In this document: positions 16,456 through 24,252 of the stretch, one piece after another | Numbering within the stretch: position 1 is the first letter of the stretch | Layout of the letters: every line of letters starts with the position of its first letter | Assembly: GCF_051603425.1 (NCBI RefSeq) | Contig: NZ_CP194411.1 | Coordinates: forward strand, 868,001-932,000 | Source: Selenomonas sputigena_A | Lineage (GTDB): Bacteria; Bacillota; Negativicutes; Selenomonadales; Selenomonadaceae | Length of the DNA stretch: 64,000 bases | Reading direction: 5' to 3' | Notes under the pieces: generated by a model | Told to the model about the DNA's origin: nothing | Seen by the model: only the letters and a program-made list of their open reading frames with translations | Database searches by the model: none | Made by a program: the position numbers and the translations under genes

Positions 16456-16740
16456 ATAGGAAACAAGACCCAATGAACATCCGAAACCATACCCGTTTCA
16501 GTGGGCGTTGCCAAGCGGGGCAGATGATATTCCAGGCCTGGGGAAAGGTTACGAATCCCAGCAGCCCCGCCGACAATCATGGACGCTTCGCGATGGGACG
16601 GCATACGCCCTTGGCATACTGCCGTTCGCCGACAGTGCGGAATGAAAGCACTGCATCGCATCATTTTTTACGGCCATTGGGTTTTCCTATCTCGGTTCGG
16701 GCGATGGTAAGGCATCCCTGAACCACACAGATCGTTTTTT
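16456..16740 (+). ncRNA. Unassigned structured non-coding RNA
   Basis: No protein is encoded here, but the segment has a promoter, extensive pairing and a terminator. Closing stem: GGAAA plus ACCCAATG (16460-16477) pairs with CATTGGG plus TTTTCC (16676-16687). Inside are GAAAC/GTTTC, GCGGGGC/GCCCCGC enclosing CTGGG/CCCAG, ACGGCA/TGCCGT and CAGTGC/GCACTG hairpins. Two mutually exclusive helices are also possible: GGGCGT with ACGCCC, or TGCCAAG with CTTGGCA. No gene follows on this strand (the next gene is convergent), so it is a free-standing RNA rather than a leader. It does not match the landmarks I know for RNase P, tmRNA, SRP RNA or a cobalamin riboswitch. A divergent 6S RNA is possible. 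Confidence 0.55.
16689..16740 (+). terminator. Terminator of the structured RNA
   Basis: Nested inverted repeat ATCT / AGAT, GGTTC / GAACC and GGGCGATG / CATCCC, followed by CGTTTTTT. Confidence 0.65.
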
Positions 16741-16750
16741 CCACCAAAGG

Positions 16751-16827
16751 AAGGCAACTGAAAAGAAACGGCTCTTTTCCAGCCGGGGCAGGCAGTGCAA
16801 ATCTGCTTCCCCGGCTAGTTGCTTTTA
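16751..16827. other. Three-way-junction inverted repeat
   Basis: Outer stem AGGCAACT (16752-16759) with AGTTGCTT (16817-16824) encloses two hairpins, GAAAAG/CTTTTC (16760-16779) and AGCCGGGG/CCCCGGCT (16781-16815). It lies between the RNA gene and the flavodoxin terminator. The role is unknown; it may be a second terminator or a small repeat. Confidence 0.45.
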
Positions 16828-16899
16828 GGAAAAGGGCGCGCCCGCATCAACGCAAGGCGCAGGAGCGCCGCTCGAAGACAGGCCGCCCCGCCGGCGAAC

Positions 16900-16938
16900 A
16901 AAAAGCAGCCCGCCGAGGCGAATCCCCGGCGGGCTGCA
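16900..16938 (-). terminator. Terminator of the first flavodoxin gene
   Basis: On the minus strand, GCAGCCCGCCG / CGGCGGGCTGC with a short loop, then TTTTTG. Confidence 0.85.
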
Positions 16939-17005
16939 GGCGCAAGTATAAGAAACCGGAGCCATGCACACGAACATGCGCTTAGCGGTTGGCCTCAGAA
17001 GAAGA

Positions 17006-17437
17006 TCAGAGCGCTTTGGCAAGCGTCTCCCCAAGCGTCTCGCAAGCCTTGACGCCATCGTCATCGGGAGCATTCTCGACCATTACGCCATCCGCAACAA
17101 GCTTGGCGCCGGCTGTACGGGTACGCTCAGCCCAAGACTCCATCCAAGCGCCGTCGCCCCAGCCGTACGAGCCGAAAAGACCGACCGGAACGCCGGAAAG
17201 CTTCTTCTCCGCCTCCGTGAAGAACGGCTCGAACTCGTCCTCCTCGAGGACCTCGTCCCCCATCGCCGGGCAGCCGAAAAGGAAGCCGTCGAAACCATCC
17301 ATCTTGTCCGCACCAAACTGATCGACACGGAAGAGCTCCACATCGGCGCCGCCCTTCTTCACACCCTCGACAACGGCGTTCGCCATAGCCTCGGTGTTGC
17401 CCGTGCCGCTCCAATATACAACTGCTGCTTTTTTCAT
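17006..17437 (-). CDS. Flavodoxin
   Basis: 143-residue short-chain flavodoxin, an FMN-binding electron carrier. The phosphate-binding loop is VVYWSGTGNTEAMAN at residues 6-20, the aromatic loop is FGSYGWGDGAWMESW near residue 88, and an acidic surface is evident. GGGAGG lies before the ATG. A paralog with about three quarters identical residues is encoded at 18285-18719, with a DUF3793 gene between. Since flavodoxins usually replace ferredoxin when iron is scarce, and Fur-like sites lie upstream of both, iron control is likely. Confidence 0.93.
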   Translation of the reverse strand: MKKAAVVYWSGTGNTEAMANAVVEGVKKGGADVELFRVDQFGADKMDGFDGFLFGCPAMGDEVLEEDEFEPFFTEAEKKLSGVPVGLFGSYGWGDGAWMESWAERTRTAGAKLVADGVMVENAPDDDGVKACETLGETLAKAL

Positions 17438-17504
17438 GACAAAAAACCTCCCAAATTTTAGATAGCGAATCTCTGTTTTTGATCCTCAAGAAGCAAGCCG
17501 AACG

Positions 17505-18071
17505 CTATACCGCCGCCAGAAGCTCGGACATCGGCGTGCCGCTTCCCAGACGGGCGCAAAGGCGCTCCGTGCAGTCCGTGTAGCGCTGGAAGAGCGCACG
17601 CGCCTCCGCCTCGTTCGCGTAGACCTTCCAATAGCCGGCGCAGGTAAAACCGCGGCCCTTGTTCTCGATGAAGCCTTCCACATCCTCCGGCGGATAGCCG
17701 AGGAACAGGCCGACCTCGTGCGGGAAGCTCTTTTGGAGACGGATGCGCATCGACAGATAATCGAGATGCGCCGGGAGCGTGTCTCCTGCGCGATAGCCAA
17801 AACGCGCGAGCAGCGAAAGAACCGCAGGCTGCTTGAGAATACGCTTCAGAAGCCTCTCGCGGTAAAAGAGCATGAGGACATACTCCTCCCCCTCGGCGAG
17901 GCGGACAGGCGTTATTCCCTTGCAGTCGAAGCAAGTCGCATACGAATCAAGAAGAGCATCAAAATCCTCGAAGCGGCTCTTCTGGAATGAAACAAGGCTC
18001 GCGGGCTTGATCCCGGCGAACGTGGGAGCGCAGTGAAAGCAGAGCATCCGCTCAAAACCATCTTTTCCCAA
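17505..18071 (-). CDS. DUF3793-family protein
   Basis: 188-residue cytoplasmic protein of the DUF3793 family, which is often encoded beside flavodoxins in Clostridia and Negativicutes. The pattern is an early CFHCAPTFAGIKPASLVSF, a middle YVLMLFYRERLL, then FPHEVGLFLGYPPEDVEGFI and GFTCAGYWKVY near residue 150. Two Cys-rich spots (CFHC; CFDCKG) could bind metal or a thiol, but the function is unknown. The TTG at 18071 is preferred because AGGAGG is 8 nt upstream; the ATG two codons earlier is only 2 nt from that site. The flavodoxin gene at 17437 follows 67 nt downstream, probably in one transcript. Confidence 0.82.
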   Translation of the reverse strand: MGKDGFERMLCFHCAPTFAGIKPASLVSFQKSRFEDFDALLDSYATCFDCKGITPVRLAEGEEYVLMLFYRERLLKRILKQPAVLSLLARFGYRAGDTLPAHLDYLSMRIRLQKSFPHEVGLFLGYPPEDVEGFIENKGRGFTCAGYWKVYANEAEARALFQRYTDCTERLCARLGSGTPMSELLAAV

Positions 18072-18097
18072 AATCATCACCTCCTGCATACGACTAT

Positions 18098-18126
18098 AGG
18101 ATAGCATACCTGCGAATGATTTTCAA
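18098..18126 (-). promoter_or_regulatory. Promoter with overlapping Fur-like site, DUF3793-flavodoxin transcript
   Basis: Minus strand: TTGAAA at 18126-18121, 17-nt spacer, TATCCT at 18103-18098. The -35 region lies in an AT-rich stretch reading ATTGAAAATCATTC that resembles a Fur box, which would block the promoter when iron is present. Confidence 0.5.
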
Positions 18127-18151
18127 TATACTATTTAGGAAAAAATGACAC

Positions 18152-18196
18152 AAAAGACGCCCTGCCGATATTTTCGGAATCGACAGGGCATCTTTT
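18152..18196. terminator. Terminator after the second flavodoxin gene
   Basis: Near-symmetric inverted repeat AAAAGACGCCCTG / CAGGGCATCTTTT, able to stop both strands. Confidence 0.8.
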
Positions 18197-18284
18197 GCAG
18201 CCGGGCGAACGCAGCTGCCCCCTCTTATAGCGGTGTGTGCCGCACGCCGCCATGCATCTTGCCGGCGGCATGCCTCGTGCGTTC

Positions 18285-18719
18285 TTAGGCCAGAGCCTTC
18301 GCCATCGCCTCACCGAGAGCCTCGCAGGACGCTATGCCGGCATCGTCCGGCGCGTTCTCGCTGATCACGCTGTCGGCGACAAGCTTGGCGCCCGCATTGC
18401 GCGTACGCTCCGTCCAATCCTCCATCCACGGGCCGCCGCCCCAGCCATAGGAGCCAAACAGTCCGACCGGGACGCCGGAAAGCTTCTTCTCCGCCTCCTC
18501 GAAGAACGGCAGGAACTCATCCGCCTCCAGCTCCTCCGTGCCCGTTGCCGGGCAGCCGAAGAGGAAGCCGCCGAAATCCGCCATCTTGTCCGCCGAAAAA
18601 TCGGCGACCTTAAACACCTCGACCTCAGCGCCGCCCTTCTTCACGCCCTCGGCGACCGCGTTCGCCATCGTCTCCGTATTGCCCGTACCGCTCCAGTATA
18701 CCACTGCTGCTTTTTTCAT
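18285..18719 (-). CDS. Flavodoxin (paralog)
   Basis: 144 residues, same layout as the 17006-17437 protein: FMN loop VVYWSGTGNTETMAN, FLFGCPATGTEELE and FGSYGWGGGPWMEDW. Nucleotide and protein similarity show a gene duplication around the DUF3793 gene. The ATG at 18719 has GGGAGG upstream; a longer in-frame form is not needed. A Fur-like site lies 143 nt upstream at 18862-18880. It has its own terminator and is therefore separately regulated from the other copy. Confidence 0.93.
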   Translation of the reverse strand: MKKAAVVYWSGTGNTETMANAVAEGVKKGGAEVEVFKVADFSADKMADFGGFLFGCPATGTEELEADEFLPFFEEAEKKLSGVPVGLFGSYGWGGGPWMEDWTERTRNAGAKLVADSVISENAPDDAGIASCEALGEAMAKALA

Positions 18720-18861
18720 GAATAGACCTCCCAAATTGCCATGCCTGATCTGAATATCCAGCCAACGGATTCCTGCCGCAGAACACATCCCGACGGCAGG
18801 AAAAGCCTTGCGATCCGCGTCTTCTTCTGCTATGCTTGAAGCGTGCAGGAATCACATAACG

Positions 18862-18880
18862 GATAACAATTCTCATTACG
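18862..18880 (-). promoter_or_regulatory. Fur-like operator upstream of the flavodoxin gene
   Basis: GATAACAATTCTCATTACG matches 13 of 19 positions of the classical Fur box GATAATGATWATCATTATC. The rest of the 18720-19019 gap shows no gene. Confidence 0.5.
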
Positions 18881-19019
18881 AATATAACACATCGCCCATC
18901 TTTGGTCAATAGCCGGAACCGCAGATCAGAAAAATCACGCTAACCTCAAGGCAGGAAGCCCGGACATTTCCCCCCGGAAACACGCCGGAAATGCGCTGCA
19001 GTTTTTCTCTGCGGAAACC

Positions 19020-19048
19020 TTGTCTTCTGGAACGAATCATGGTATACT
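19020..19048 (+). promoter_or_regulatory. Leader promoter of CRISPR array 1
   Basis: TTGTCT at 19020-19025, 17-nt spacer, TATACT at 19043-19048. Transcription would start near 19055 and run through a leader of about 140 nt into the first repeat at 19194. The orientation agrees with the truncated repeat at the far end. Confidence 0.6.
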
Positions 19049-19193
19049 AAAAGCGTGAAATCCCTCCCGCGCCAGACACGGCAAGGCTTGACGGCACTTT
19101 TCGGCGAAACGGCAAAAGAAAAACCGCCGCTCCCGCCCTCCCCGCCGCAAAAGGCATTTTCAGCCCAGTAACAGCAAGGGTTTGCAAAGCAAG

Positions 19194-19961
19194 ATTTCAA
19201 ACCACATTCCCCGTAAGGGGACGGAAACTCTGTCGATGATGTAGATGTTTGCGCCCCATCCGTAAATTTCAAACCACATTCCCCGTAAGGGGACGGAAAC
19301 TTCCCACCTGCCGAAAGCCCATTCCCCACGCCTGATGTAAACAAATTTCAAACCACATTCCCCGTAAGGGGACGGAAACTTCCCACCTGCCGAAAGCCCA
19401 TTCCCCACGCCTGATGTAAACAAATTTCAAACCACATTCCCCGTAAGGGGACGGAAACTAAACGACGCCGCGCCCTGATAATACCATATAGGCGCATTTC
19501 AAACCACATTCCCCGTAAGGGGACGGAAACTCGACTTTTTCTAAATCCTTATCCATTATTAATCATCCTTATTTCAAACCACATTCCCCGTAAGGGGACG
19601 GAAACGGTCATCGACTACGTCCCCTACGGCAGCGGCAACGCCGAATTTCAAACCACATTCCCCGTAAGGGGACGGAAACCGTATATATACGCCTTGTATT
19701 CCACTTATCGCTAGGCAATTTCAAACCACATTCCCCGTAAGGGGACGGAAACGTTATCCTGTGCTACTATTATGCACTCTGTGAGTAACTTATTTCAAAC
19801 CACATTCCCCGTAAGGGGACGGAAACCAGCACAAGATAACTGTTGCCCGGCTTATACGCCATCTTATTTCAAACCACATTCCCCGTAAGGGGACGGAAAC
19901 TTGAACGGTAAAAATGTTATTGCCCACACAAAAGTCAACCATTTCAAACCACATTCCCCGT
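19194..19961 (+). CRISPR. CRISPR array 1, type III-D associated
   Basis: Ten full 35-nt repeats start at 19194, 19266, 19345, 19424, 19496, 19571, 19645, 19718, 19792 and 19866, with a truncated copy (21 nt) at 19941. The repeat begins ATTTCAAACCACATT and ends GGGGACGGAAAC, with the hairpin CCCC-GTAA-GGGG. Its last eight bases (ACGGAAAC) look like the 5' crRNA handle typical of type III systems, which puts transcription on the plus strand. Spacers are 37-44 nt; those at 19301-19344 and 19380-19423 are identical. All full repeats are identical in sequence. A type III-D operon lies 2.3 kb to the right; no cas6 or cas1/2 is in the window. Confidence 0.97.
19266..19423 (+). repeat. Duplicated repeat-spacer unit in array 1
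   Basis: The 79-bp unit of repeat plus 44-nt spacer at 19266-19344 is repeated exactly at 19345-19423. Confidence 0.95.
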
Positions 19962-19967
19962 TCCCAT

Positions 19968-19996
19968 TTGGTGGACGCGGGGATTTCTGCTATAAT
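19968..19996 (+). promoter_or_regulatory. Promoter for the D-Ala-D-Ala carboxypeptidase gene
   Basis: TTGGTG at 19968-19973, 17-nt spacer, TATAAT at 19991-19996. It begins only 7 nt after the truncated last CRISPR repeat. Confidence 0.7.
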
Positions 19997-20008
19997 GGAA
20001 GCGAAGCT

Positions 20009-20040
20009 GCAATGTCCACTTCCTGGATGTTTGTGCGTGT
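20009..20040. repeat. Short palindromic repeat, copy 2
   Basis: Contains GCAATGTCCACTTCC then TGGATGTTTGTGCGTGT, closely matching the element at 41864-41897 and, less well, 8583-8616. It sits in the 5' untranslated region of the carboxypeptidase gene. Confidence 0.6.
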
Positions 20041-20070
20041 AATTTTCGCAAATGACTGGGGGCTCTTTTT

Positions 20071-21201
20071 TTGCGTTTTTATAGAAACTTTTTTCTCTTC
20101 GCGCTCTTCGGGGCGCTTTTCTTGCCGCGCCTGGCGCTGGCGGCGGAGGCTGTAGATATTACGGCGGCTTCGGCGATTCTCATCGAGGCCTCTACGGGAC
20201 GCGTGATTTACGAGAAGGCGGCGGAGGAGCCGCGTTTTCCTGCGAGTACGACGAAGATGATGACATGCCTCCTCGCTCTGGAGGAGGGCGAGCCGGGCAG
20301 CATTGTCAGCGTCAGCTCTCGTGCGGCGGAGACGGAAGACACGGAGCTTCATGCGGGCGACCGTTTCGCTTTGGCGGAGCTTCTTGCCGAGATGATGCTG
20401 CGCTCGGACAACGGTGCGGCTGTCGCTGTCGCGGAAGCTCTGGCCAGCTCGCCGGACACTTTCGCCGAACGCATGAACCAGCGGGCGAAGGAGCTTGGCG
20501 CTGTGCATACGCATTTCCGAAATCCGCACGGGCTGCCGGATCCCAAGCACGTTTCCACGGCACACGACATCGCGCGCATTGCAGCCTTTTGCATGAGGAA
20601 TCCCAAGTTCCGCTCCTTTGTCGGCACGAAGGAGCGCGAGATCGTCTGGGCTTCGCCGCAGAAACACGCCCCGATGATGAATACGAACCAGCTTCTCTTC
20701 ACTTACGAGGGCGCAACGGGCATCAAGACGGGATATACGAATGCGGCAGGCGGCTGCCTCGCGGCCTCTGCCCGACGCAACGGCATGGAGCTCATCGTTG
20801 TCGTCCTCCATTCAGCGGATGAAAACACGCGTTTTTCCGATGCCGCAAAGCTTCTCGATATGGGCTTTCGCCGCGTGAAGTTCGCACCCGAGTACCGCCG
20901 GATGGATTTGGAGCGGCGCGTCTGGGTTAAGGGCGGCAAGGAAGGCATCCTTTCGCTCTATCCTGCCGAGGCGCTGCGCCTGCCGCTCCTCGACGGCGAG
21001 ACGGAGAACAAGTACCGCATCGCTTTTGACGTGCCGCGCGTCATCAGCGCCGGCGTCGAGGAGGGGCAGCATCTCGGCGATCTCATTCTCTACTACGACG
21101 ACAAGGAGATCGGCCGCATCCCGATGCTCGCAGAAAAGAGCGTCAGCCGCGGCTGGAGCGTTTCCGGCCTCTGGGCCTTCGTCGTCGGGCTGTTCTATTA
21201 A
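20071..21201 (+). CDS. dacF: D-alanyl-D-alanine carboxypeptidase (PBP5/DacF type)
   Basis: 376-residue exported penicillin-binding protein that trims the terminal D-Ala of peptidoglycan stem peptides. Signal peptide residues 1-24 (ALFLPRLALA|AEA). The serine active site is PASTTKMM at residues 58-65 (S-x-x-K), the second motif is SDN near residue 112 and the third is KTG in GATGIKTGYTNAAGG near residue 217. A C-terminal beta domain and a hydrophobic tail (WSVSGLWAFVVGLFY) follow, likely the membrane anchor. The start is a TTG with GGGGG 8 nt upstream; no ATG fits. The gene lies between CRISPR array 1 and the cas operon but is a housekeeping gene. Confidence 0.9.
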   Translation: MRFYRNFFLFALFGALFLPRLALAAEAVDITAASAILIEASTGRVIYEKAAEEPRFPASTTKMMTCLLALEEGEPGSIVSVSSRAAETEDTELHAGDRFALAELLAEMMLRSDNGAAVAVAEALASSPDTFAERMNQRAKELGAVHTHFRNPHGLPDPKHVSTAHDIARIAAFCMRNPKFRSFVGTKEREIVWASPQKHAPMMNTNQLLFTYEGATGIKTGYTNAAGGCLAASARRNGMELIVVVLHSADENTRFSDAAKLLDMGFRRVKFAPEYRRMDLERRVWVKGGKEGILSLYPAEALRLPLLDGETENKYRIAFDVPRVISAGVEEGQHLGDLILYYDDKEIGRIPMLAEKSVSRGWSVSGLWAFVVGLFY

Positions 21202-21741
21202 GAACAGCCCGATGCCATATTCTGCAAATCGAGCCATCCGCTTGTCGTCGAAGTTCTCAATATCAACTATATGGACGATAAGCCGAATCGCCCGATTTTG
21301 GAAAAATGCCATGCGCTTAAAAGCTACAGCGTCTTTGTCGCCAAGGTGCGAGAGTGCGTCAAGAACGGCAGCACCCTCGAGGCGGCTGTAGGCGATGCCG
21401 TGCGTTATTGCGTGGCTCATGACTATCTGGAGGAATACTTTCGTCAAAAGCATAAAGAGGCGGTCTTCGATATGCTGAATTTTGCTTGGGATCAGGAACG
21501 TGCCTTAGAGGTCCGTGCCAAAGAAGCAAGGGAGGACGGCCGTCAAGAGGGCCTGTCACAAGGTTTGTCGCAGGGTTTATCGGAAGGTTTGTCGCAAGGT
21601 TTGGAGAACGGCTTGGTCATTTCTATTCGCAGCATGATGGAGAAATTGGGCATTTCCATGGAAAAAGCGATGGATGTGCTGCAGATTCCCACGACAGAGC
21701 GTGCGAAGTATGCCACCTTGGTCAGCAGCGGTCAACGTTAG
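21202..21741 (+). pseudogene. Rpn/PD-(D/E)XK transposase-like gene, C-terminal remnant
   Basis: Directly after the dacF stop, and in the same frame, the sequence reads on as HPLVVEVLNINYMDDKPNRP, then ILEKCHALKSYSVFVAKVRE. This is the middle and C-terminal part of an Rpn-type protein, with the Gly-Leu-Ser-Gln repeat EGLSQGLSQGLSEGLSQG and a helical tail. The nuclease N-terminus is absent and an internal ATG at 21271 has no ribosome site, so it is a truncated remnant. Its 3' end runs into the 118-bp tandem repeat, which encodes the last residues (VSSGQR). Confidence 0.75.
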
Positions 21742-22163
21742 CCAATCACGCTTCACCTTCGGTTTGCGTTCTTGGAACGTTTTCGCATACGACCTATTGA
21801 CCAATCCGCTGCGCCCTGTGGGCTTGCTTCTTGGATATGTCAGCAGCGGTCAACGTTAGCCAATCACGCTTCACCTTCGGTTCGCGTTCTTGGAACGTTT
21901 TCGCATACGACCTATTGACCAATCCGCTGCGCCCTGCGGGCTTGCTTCTTGGATAGGTCAGCAGCGGTCAACGTTAGCCAATCGCGCTTCACCTTCGGTT
22001 CGCGTTCTTGGAACGTTTTCGCATACGACCTATTGACCAATCCGCTGCGCCCTGCGGGCTTGCTTCTTGGATAGGTCAGCAGCGGTCAACGTTAGCCAAT
22101 CGCGCTTCACCTTCGGTTTGCGTTCTTGGAACGTTTTCGCATACGACCTATTGACCAATCCGC
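21721..22163. repeat. 118-bp tandem repeat, about 3.75 copies
   Basis: Units start at 21721, 21839, 21957 and 22075 (period exactly 118 bp) and differ at only a few positions. Each unit begins GTCAGCAGCGGTCAACGTTA and contains the inverted pair GGTCAA / TTGACC about 70 bp apart. The last copy stops at 22163 just before the cas operon terminator. The first copy overlaps the end of the Rpn remnant. No gene is seen in it. Confidence 0.92.
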
Positions 22164-22165
22164 GT

Positions 22166-22217
22166 AAAAAAGAGGCTGTGCGCCAGTCGAATTCGACTCG
22201 TGCACAGCCTCTTTTTA
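22166..22217. terminator. Terminator of the type III-D cas operon
   Basis: AAAAAGAGGCTGTGC / GCACAGCCTCTTTTT with an 18-20 nt loop; T run on both strands. It is placed 74 nt after the last cas gene stop. Confidence 0.88.
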
Positions 22218-22290
22218 ATACTTGACAAAAAGCCGAGATCCCTATCGCGCGATGCCTTGCTGCTGCAAGATATCGCGATCCCAAGGCTCC

Positions 22291-24249
22291 TTAATATTTC
22301 TCCTTGACGAATTCGAGCGCGGGCTTCAGGACGACGCGGTCGACGAAACGTCTGTCGCTCTTGTCGCCGATGCGCATCATGGAGGTCTTTTCTTTCCAGT
22401 TCAAAAGCGTGGTCGTCTTCCAGTTGAGCATCATGCGCAGTTCGGCCATGAGCTTGTCGAAGCGGTTCCGATCCTTGCCGAGCCAGTTGTCGCGATAGGT
22501 GCGGAAGGCTTCAAGGGCGCTCTTTCCGTCCGCTTCCACAAGATCTTCGCGCCATTTGCCGCCTTCGAAGAGGCTCGAAAATTGCTTTTCCGTATCCTCA
22601 AGGAAGAGCCGCATCTTGATGCGGACGGAGCCGAGCCCGATGGATTTCCCCTGCCCAAGCTTGAAGCAGATATCTTCTTCGCCCGTGGAGAGGGAGAACA
22701 CTTCGAGCAAGGCGCCGAGCTCTTCGGGGCGAAGGTTCTTGAAGCGAATCGCTCCCTGGAAGCGCGATCCTGCGGCAAGCGGCTCTATTTCCTGCATCCC
22801 GCTCACGGCATTCCCGCTGCCGCCCAAGCGCCATGCGTCTTCGCTGCTCGGCTGGTGCCAATAGAGCTTGTAGCCGCGCAGCTTCCTGCCTTTTTCCTTG
22901 TCCCAATGCGCAGGGTCATTGCCTTTCTGTTCGAGATAGAGCTGGAAGGAGGTCGGATTCGGCGACATCAGCGGACGGGAATAAGACGGCGCGAGAGGCG
23001 TCGGGGCGCCGATGAGCTCCGCGTCCTCGAAGGAGACGCGCCCTGCCCAAAGCGCCTTGCAGCCGAAGATGGCATCGGCGAAATCTATCGTGTCTTTCTT
23101 CAGCCCTGTCGGCACATGGTCGCCGATCCGGCTTTCGTAGGGGATGCGGTAGTAGCGGCCATGCCCGAAATGCTGCACGGCATTATCCTGGGCGACGTAG
23201 AAGCAGGGAACGACGAAATCGACGTCCTTGCTGTTGGTGAATTTCTGCGCCTCCCCGCCCGTAAGTCCCCGTGCCAGCTCCTTCGGCCCGGCCGGTTTCA
23301 GGAGGTCGAAGCGGTTGCGGGACTTATCGTCTCTATAGCTTTTCATTACCATTTCCGGTACGGGGATGCGGCTCTCCTTGTTCCAGTCGGCGTTCTGTAC
23401 GCGGTAATAGACCTTTTTCTCTTTTGGGGCTTTTCCCGTGACGATATCCGCACTGTTCTCCTTTCGGTTCCAATCGATCCGGGCTTCATTTTGCGGGTCG
23501 TTCGGCGGTATGAGCATTCCCTGTTTTTCGGCGGGGCAGATGAAGTATTTTCCCTGCACGCGGATGAGAAAGCCTGCTCTTGCTTTCGAGACGAGCTTGT
23601 CCACTTCCTTTTCCACGGCGTTTTCGCCTTCCCCTTCCGTGACCGTTACCTGGATGGTCTCGATCATGCGCACCTTGTAGTAATCCGCCAGGTCGCTTCC
23701 TTTATCCACGAGGGAGCGGAAGTAGAGATGGCGCTCGGTGAATTCTGTGCCGGGGCGCATCGCGCCGCAGGAGGTGATGCGCAGCATGTTTTTGACGAGG
23801 CCGCGCAGGGTGCTGCCGGGAAGGATCGGCCGTCCCGCGGGCGAGAAAAATTTCGTGCCGCTGCCGCCGATGAAGCCGGGCGTGAGCATTTCGATGTCGA
23901 GTTCGATGCGTCCGGTCTTGCCGCCTTCCTGCAAAAGGTATTTCTTATAGCGTTCGCAGCGCTCTCCCTCTTCCATCTTGTGCCAGGCAAGCTCCTGATC
24001 GAGCGGAGCCGGCAGGATGGCATCGGGCAGGGAAACGAAATTGTAGGGCGCCGTCGCCATCTGCGTGGTTCTCACATAGGTGGAAGCCCCTCCGCCGCCG
24101 GGGCGCTTCCCGGGATAGCTGCGGCTTTTTTTCTGCTCCTTTTTTTTCGCCTCGTTATAGGCTTTGCCCCAATCTTTCTCTTCCGTCTTTTCTTCTGGGA
24201 CTTCCCTTTCAAACGCTTTCCCGAGCTTTTCTCTCCAGTCTTCTGCCAT
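22291..24249 (-). CDS. Type III-D RAMP protein, TIGR03986 family
   Basis: 652-residue RAMP-superfamily subunit of the type III-D effector complex. A charged N-terminal tail (residues 1-55, KKKEQKKSRSYPGKRPGGGG) leads to APYNFVSLPDAILPA, the mark of the TIGR03986 family. The RAMP core follows: TPGFIGGSGTKFFSPAG ... ILPGSTLRGLVKNML near residue 140, and the closing glycine-rich loop FKLGQGKSIGLGSVRIKM near residue 555. The loop that carries the catalytic Asp in active Cas7 subunits (before ILPGSTLRG) has no Asp, so this subunit may be structural. It is the last gene of the operon, 3 nt after csx19. Confidence 0.88.
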   Translation of the reverse strand: MAEDWREKLGKAFEREVPEEKTEEKDWGKAYNEAKKKEQKKSRSYPGKRPGGGGASTYVRTTQMATAPYNFVSLPDAILPAPLDQELAWHKMEEGERCERYKKYLLQEGGKTGRIELDIEMLTPGFIGGSGTKFFSPAGRPILPGSTLRGLVKNMLRITSCGAMRPGTEFTERHLYFRSLVDKGSDLADYYKVRMIETIQVTVTEGEGENAVEKEVDKLVSKARAGFLIRVQGKYFICPAEKQGMLIPPNDPQNEARIDWNRKENSADIVTGKAPKEKKVYYRVQNADWNKESRIPVPEMVMKSYRDDKSRNRFDLLKPAGPKELARGLTGGEAQKFTNSKDVDFVVPCFYVAQDNAVQHFGHGRYYRIPYESRIGDHVPTGLKKDTIDFADAIFGCKALWAGRVSFEDAELIGAPTPLAPSYSRPLMSPNPTSFQLYLEQKGNDPAHWDKEKGRKLRGYKLYWHQPSSEDAWRLGGSGNAVSGMQEIEPLAAGSRFQGAIRFKNLRPEELGALLEVFSLSTGEEDICFKLGQGKSIGLGSVRIKMRLFLEDTEKQFSSLFEGGKWREDLVEADGKSALEAFRTYRDNWLGKDRNRFDKLMAELRMMLNWKTTTLLNWKEKTSMMRIGDKSDRRFVDRVVLKPALEFVKEKY

Positions 24250-24252
24250 GCC

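Noticed and set aside
16540..16580. Sequence resembling a cobalamin riboswitch core or a tRNA T arm (GGTTACGAATCCC followed by CAGCCCCGCC)
   Set aside because: The flanking B12-box elements and a downstream gene on the same strand are missing, and no acceptor or anticodon stems can be built, so it was kept as part of an unassigned RNA.
19160..19423. Short minus-strand frames over CRISPR array 1 with repeated FPSPYGECGLK-type peptides
   Set aside because: They are produced by translation of the repeats and are not genes.
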